Assembly: GCA_001051155.2 (NCBI GenBank)
Contig: JYIP02000006.1
Location: forward strand, 558,001 to 622,000
Reading direction: 5' to 3'
Source: Chrysoporthe austroafricana
Lineage: Eukaryota; Ascomycota; Sordariomycetes; Diaporthales; Cryphonectriaceae
DNA length: 64,000 nucleotides
Made by a program: the position numbers and the translations under genes. This document shows positions 61,125 to 64,000 of this stretch, one piece after another. The notes under the pieces were generated by a model. It had not been told where the DNA came from. It did no database searches and saw only the letters and a list, made by a program, of their open reading frames with translations. Every line of letters starts with the position of its first letter. The first letter of the stretch is position 1.

Positions 61125-62468
61125 ATGGAATCATTTTCTATCGGTACTGGAGCCTCTATCTATACTCAGAAGTTCTTGCCAGCTATTTCAGCCGCCGAGC
61201 ATGAGATCATATTGGTGACGTGCTATTGGGCTCGATCCAAAACTCTGACAGCACTTTGCGACGTGCTGGAGCGGCTCGCGAGGCGACGCGAATCTCAGCA
61301 GTGTTCCAATGTCTTGCGATTACGTATCTGCTTCTCTTCTCGGTCATTCTTTCAAAAACTCTTTCATACATCATCCAACAATGGCTATGTATACCCTCAA
61401 TCGACGTGGGCAGACAAATTGGGGCTACCGCTACTAGAGGTGCTGGCCGCTGGCAAGATCGACCTGCAAGTGAAGAGCCTCTTCTACTTACCGTTCAGCG
61501 TGATGCATCCCAAGTTCATGATCGTTGATCGTCGACGTGCATTTCTACCGAGTTGCAACGTCAGTTGGGAGGCATGGCTTGAAGGCTGCTTAGAGCTTTC
61601 CAGGGGAACGGCACAAGGCGGCCCGATTGATGGTCTGCTGAACTTCTACAAGGGCGTCTGGGAGAGAGATCTGGACCTGACAACGTCTATGCCACGACTA
61701 CTTGAGATGCAAAGAGAAGGGCCTCAGGAGCAGGTCAAATCCATTATCAGATCTCCTATCGATACATCGGTCGACTTCTTAAACATCAGCGTGCCTTGTG
61801 CCGCTGTCGAATGGCTCCCTTCCTGGCATCGTCGTAATCCTGCGTTTTGTGTGCTCCCTTGGCAGACACCTAAAGCACCGGACACACCTCTCAACACGAC
61901 TTTGTTACGACTGTTTGACCATGCAACTAGGGACGTTCTTTTATATACGCCGAATTTGACCTGTCCACCGGTGCTCTCAGCAGTCCTCGAAACACTGAGC
62001 CGTGGCGTGGACGTGAACATCGTCACAGGTCGGAAAATGATGGTGTGGGAGCAGGTATTGACTGCTGGGACGACATCAGAGCGGTGTATCAGACGTCTGA
62101 CAAGGAAGTACACCCACTTGTGTGAATGTGTTCGGAAGAGGCAGCGCACATCAACCCATCCAGAACCAGACGACACCACCGATCTCGAGGCTCGGATTAA
62201 CGATCCTGGATCACTCAGAATATTATACTACGAGCCCGCCAGCGCGTCTACGGAGGAGGAGGAGCCTTTACTTCCCCATTTGAAGCTGAGCATCTTCGAC
62301 GGCGAACACACCGTGTTAGGTTCAGGCAATATGGATCGAGCAAGCTGGTTCACAAGCCAGGAGCTTGGCATTATGATTCACGGAGCTGCTTTTGCTACAG
62401 CTGTGAAGGCAACTGTGGACCGGGCTATCGAGGGCAGGTTGGTTCCAATTTTCGGCACAGAGCACTGA
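61125..62468 (+). CDS. Phospholipase D superfamily protein (two HKD motifs)
   Basis: An intact single-exon frame of 447 residues with balanced codon use and no RIP damage. It has two PLD phosphodiesterase motifs. The first is HPKFMIVD (His128, Lys130, Asp135) followed by SCNVSWEAW; the second is HLKLSIFD (His385, Lys387, Asp392) followed by GSGNMDRASW. Paired HxK(x)4D motifs form one active site and attack phosphodiester bonds through a His intermediate, on lipid or nucleic-acid substrates. The first motif lacks the usual GSxN after it. There is no signal peptide or C2/PX/PH domain, so an intracellular stand-alone enzyme is likely; the substrate is not deducible. I chose Met 61125 over the in-frame Met at 61095 because it has A at -3 and G at +4, and the fold starts directly after it (SFSIGTGASIYTQKFLPA). 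It converges on the GH6 gene. Confidence 0.88.
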   Translation: MESFSIGTGASIYTQKFLPAISAAEHEIILVTCYWARSKTLTALCDVLERLARRRESQQCSNVLRLRICFSSRSFFQKLFHTSSNNGYVYPQSTWADKLGLPLLEVLAAGKIDLQVKSLFYLPFSVMHPKFMIVDRRRAFLPSCNVSWEAWLEGCLELSRGTAQGGPIDGLLNFYKGVWERDLDLTTSMPRLLEMQREGPQEQVKSIIRSPIDTSVDFLNISVPCAAVEWLPSWHRRNPAFCVLPWQTPKAPDTPLNTTLLRLFDHATRDVLLYTPNLTCPPVLSAVLETLSRGVDVNIVTGRKMMVWEQVLTAGTTSERCIRRLTRKYTHLCECVRKRQRTSTHPEPDDTTDLEARINDPGSLRILYYEPASASTEEEEPLLPHLKLSIFDGEHTVLGSGNMDRASWFTSQELGIMIHGAAFATAVKATVDRAIEGRLVPIFGTEH

Positions 62469-62661
62469 ACTCCTGGATAGGGACTTCTTCGACGTTACCA
62501 GGTACTTGGCTCGGAATCCTTTGAAATAGCACTTTGAGATATACCTAAATGTAGCAGTTTCTTATCAACAGATGGAACAGCTGAAACTATGTACACGGAG
62601 AATAAAAGTCAATCTCCATCTACCCTTTTCCGACGATGCAATGTTTCTCCTGGAAGGACGT
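62469..62661. other. Convergent 3' intergenic region
   Basis: 193 bp between the stops of the PLD-family and GH6 genes; it must hold both 3' ends. No clear terminator signal or gene; an AATAAA word occurs near 62602. Confidence 0.5.
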
Positions 62662-63993
62662 TTAAAAGGCCGGGTTGGCATTCGTCAGAAGTTGCTCGAA
62701 GTACGCCTCGAACCATGTGCCGGCCTCAGGAGCGGATTGAAGGGCATCAGAATATCCACAGTGGTAATCATATCGCGCAGAAGTTGTATTGCTCGTCCCG
62801 TCGCACTCACCGCCCGGCTTCACCCAGACAAAGGCATCCTGGATCGCAAGACCAGTGTTAGAGCTTGGGCGCATGCCGAAGCCAGTGCCCTTGGCATTGC
62901 ACCAATCTCCCCATGCGGACTGTCCTGTTGGTTGCTTGCCGGAGCGGCCCTGGTCGGTAATGAAGTGGGCATCGAAGCCAGCCGATGATAGAAGAGGAGA
63001 GAGAGCCTGGACGTAGAGGCTCTCGTCGTAGTTAGAGTCACCTATGAGGGGCATTGTCAGTACACTCCACATCTGTTTGTCTCATACAAGATGCTTCTTC
63101 TGACCTGATGTATAAGACGGGGCACTAGTCAAGTTCCAACCGTTGTAGTTGGCCACATTCGTTGCGAGCCCTCGGACAGCGGCAGGGCTGCTTGCATTTG
63201 TGTACACCTGCGCAAATAGGGTCGCAGCGGGTTGCAGATTCGCTGACCAACCGAGCCAGCCTGCATGTCCGGCATCGAGGTACATGGCCACATTGGGCAG
63301 GTTGAGCGTCTCGATAGCGTAGTTTACGCACTCGTAATAGGCGGATTGAGCGTTGGCGCACTTGGCCACGTTGAGATTTGTCACCATATTGGCAAGGGAG
63401 TCGGGTTCAATGACGAGTATGGTCCTCACGTCGCTGAATGTCGTGAGCTGAGTCTTGATGGAGTCAATATATGCCTTGTAATTGGCCACGCCGTTATTTG
63501 CAATACTATACTCGCCGTTGGAGGCGGCAGCAGCACAATCCCGGTCCGGAAGGTCGTAGACGACGAAGATACCGGCGTATGCTGGCGAAGCGCCCCCAGC
63601 GTTCGCAGTTCGAATATCTCCAAGGGTTTCAGCCATTAGAGTCGGAACTTTGGCAGCAGTATCCCTGCTTGAGGTCAGCTGATCCCAGGATCTCGAGAGG
63701 CAAAAATGTTTGAAAGTCACCCACAGCCATTGGAACGTAGGCACCTTGGCCACTTCGGCGGCCTGTGTGGCCATGGCGCCGGTCAGCGTGGCCAGGGCGT
63801 AGGCCGAGATCTCAGATGCATAGTACGAGTTCGCCCATTGTTGGACACCGTCGAAGGGGTTACCACTGTAACTTGCCGTTACGCCTGCTGCCGTTGCCGC
63901 AGCAGTAGTGCTTGCTGGAGTGGTGGTAGTAGCCGGTGCTGCGAAACTAGCGCCGCTCAGAGCGGCGGCCAGAAGGATGTGCTTTGCGATCAT
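62662..63993 (-). CDS. Secreted GH6 cellobiohydrolase (cellobiohydrolase II type), three exons, no CBM1
   Basis: Exons 63993-63725, 63664-63105 and 63041-62662 join to 402 residues. Intron 1 (60 nt, GTGGGT...GCAG) restores FQWLDTAAKVPTL; intron 2 (63 nt, GTCAGA...ATAG) restores SYTSGDSNYDESLY. Both have CTGAC near the 3' end as branch site. The N-terminus MIAKHILLAAALSGASFA is a signal peptide. A short Thr/Ala/Ser linker follows, then the GH6 domain from about residue 44. Signature VVYDLPDRDCAAAASNG holds the likely catalytic acid Asp132; LVIEPDSLAN holds Asp178. Their 46-residue spacing equals that of Asp175 and Asp221 in Trichoderma reesei Cel6A. Later blocks NLPNVAMYLDAGHAGWLGW, ITDQGRSGKQPTGQ and WVKPGGECDGTS are intact. 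It would release cellobiose from cellulose chain ends outside the cell. The cellulose-binding module usual in Cel6A is absent although a linker remnant persists. Confidence 0.95.
63042..63104 (-). other. GH6 intron 2
   Basis: 63 nt, phase 1, 5' GTCAGA, branch-like CTGAC, 3' CATAG. Contains an in-frame stop, so splicing is needed to join the two conserved halves. Confidence 0.88.
63665..63724 (-). other. GH6 intron 1
   Basis: 60 nt on the minus strand, phase 2, 5' GTGGGT, branch-like CTGAC, 3' CAAGCAG. Removal is required because the unspliced frame inserts residues absent from GH6 enzymes. Confidence 0.88.
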
Positions 63994-64000
63994 GGCGTTT

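Noticed and set aside
62572..63041. Plus- and minus-strand alternative frames over the GH6 gene
   Set aside because: They overlap conserved GH6 codons and have no recognisable domains.
1..64000. tRNA, rRNA, CRISPR arrays or bacterial operon signals
   Set aside because: None seen by eye; the spliced genes, RIP and LTR retrotransposons indicate a fungal nuclear genome. The regular repeats found are element leaders and minisatellites.

Overview
The window looks like a filamentous ascomycete (Pezizomycotina) chromosome at the edge of an AT-rich isochore. Bases 1 to about 60,110 are a nest of degenerate LTR retrotransposons. Their codons carry the signature of repeat-induced point mutation (RIP): CAA, CAG and TGG have become stops, CpA/TpG is depleted while CpG persists, and catalytic residues are changed in the C-to-T/G-to-A direction. 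Bases 60,842-64,000 are ordinary balanced-composition fungal DNA with two intact genes. No functional gene is visible left of about 60.2 kb.

The nest is built from two Ty3/gypsy chromovirus families, called A and B here. Family A (about 7.3 kb, LTRs 419-448 bp, termini TGTTATAA...TTATAACA before RIP) encodes gag with a CCHC knuckle, protease, RT, RNase H, integrase and chromodomain. It also carries a conserved antisense ORF with a cysteine cluster and a charged coiled coil next to its 3' LTR. Family B (about 10.66 kb, LTRs 205-208 bp, termini TGATAG...CTATCA) encodes a Tf2-like gag-pol with chromodomain and a second, unrecognised ORF of roughly 590 codons downstream of pol. It also has a leader of 17-18 bp tandem repeats and a 3' hairpin.

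The insertion order can be read from 5-bp target-site duplications. An old Pif1-like helicase gene was hit by A0 and A2. A0 received B0 (itself hit by B1) and A1 (itself hit by B2). A2 received A3 (inverted) and B3. Layout: B0 left end 1-738; B1 739-10852; B0 right end 10853-11438; A0 11439-14166; A1 14167-32148, containing B2 at 19552-30206; A0 right end 32149-33127; helicase 33128-33972; A2 33973-59209, containing A3 at 40364-47634 and B3 at 47987-58643; helicase end 59210-60198.

The RIP signature stops abruptly inside the last 80 bp of the helicase. A 17-bp GC-rich minisatellite in a duplicated ~199-bp arrangement follows (60.35-60.80 kb, with one N). Then come a two-HKD phospholipase-D-superfamily gene (61125-62468, +) and a convergent, secreted GH6 cellobiohydrolase with two introns (63993-62662, -). 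The GH6 gene points to a plant-cell-wall-degrading lifestyle. All domain calls come from reading translations by eye; no alignment or database search was run.
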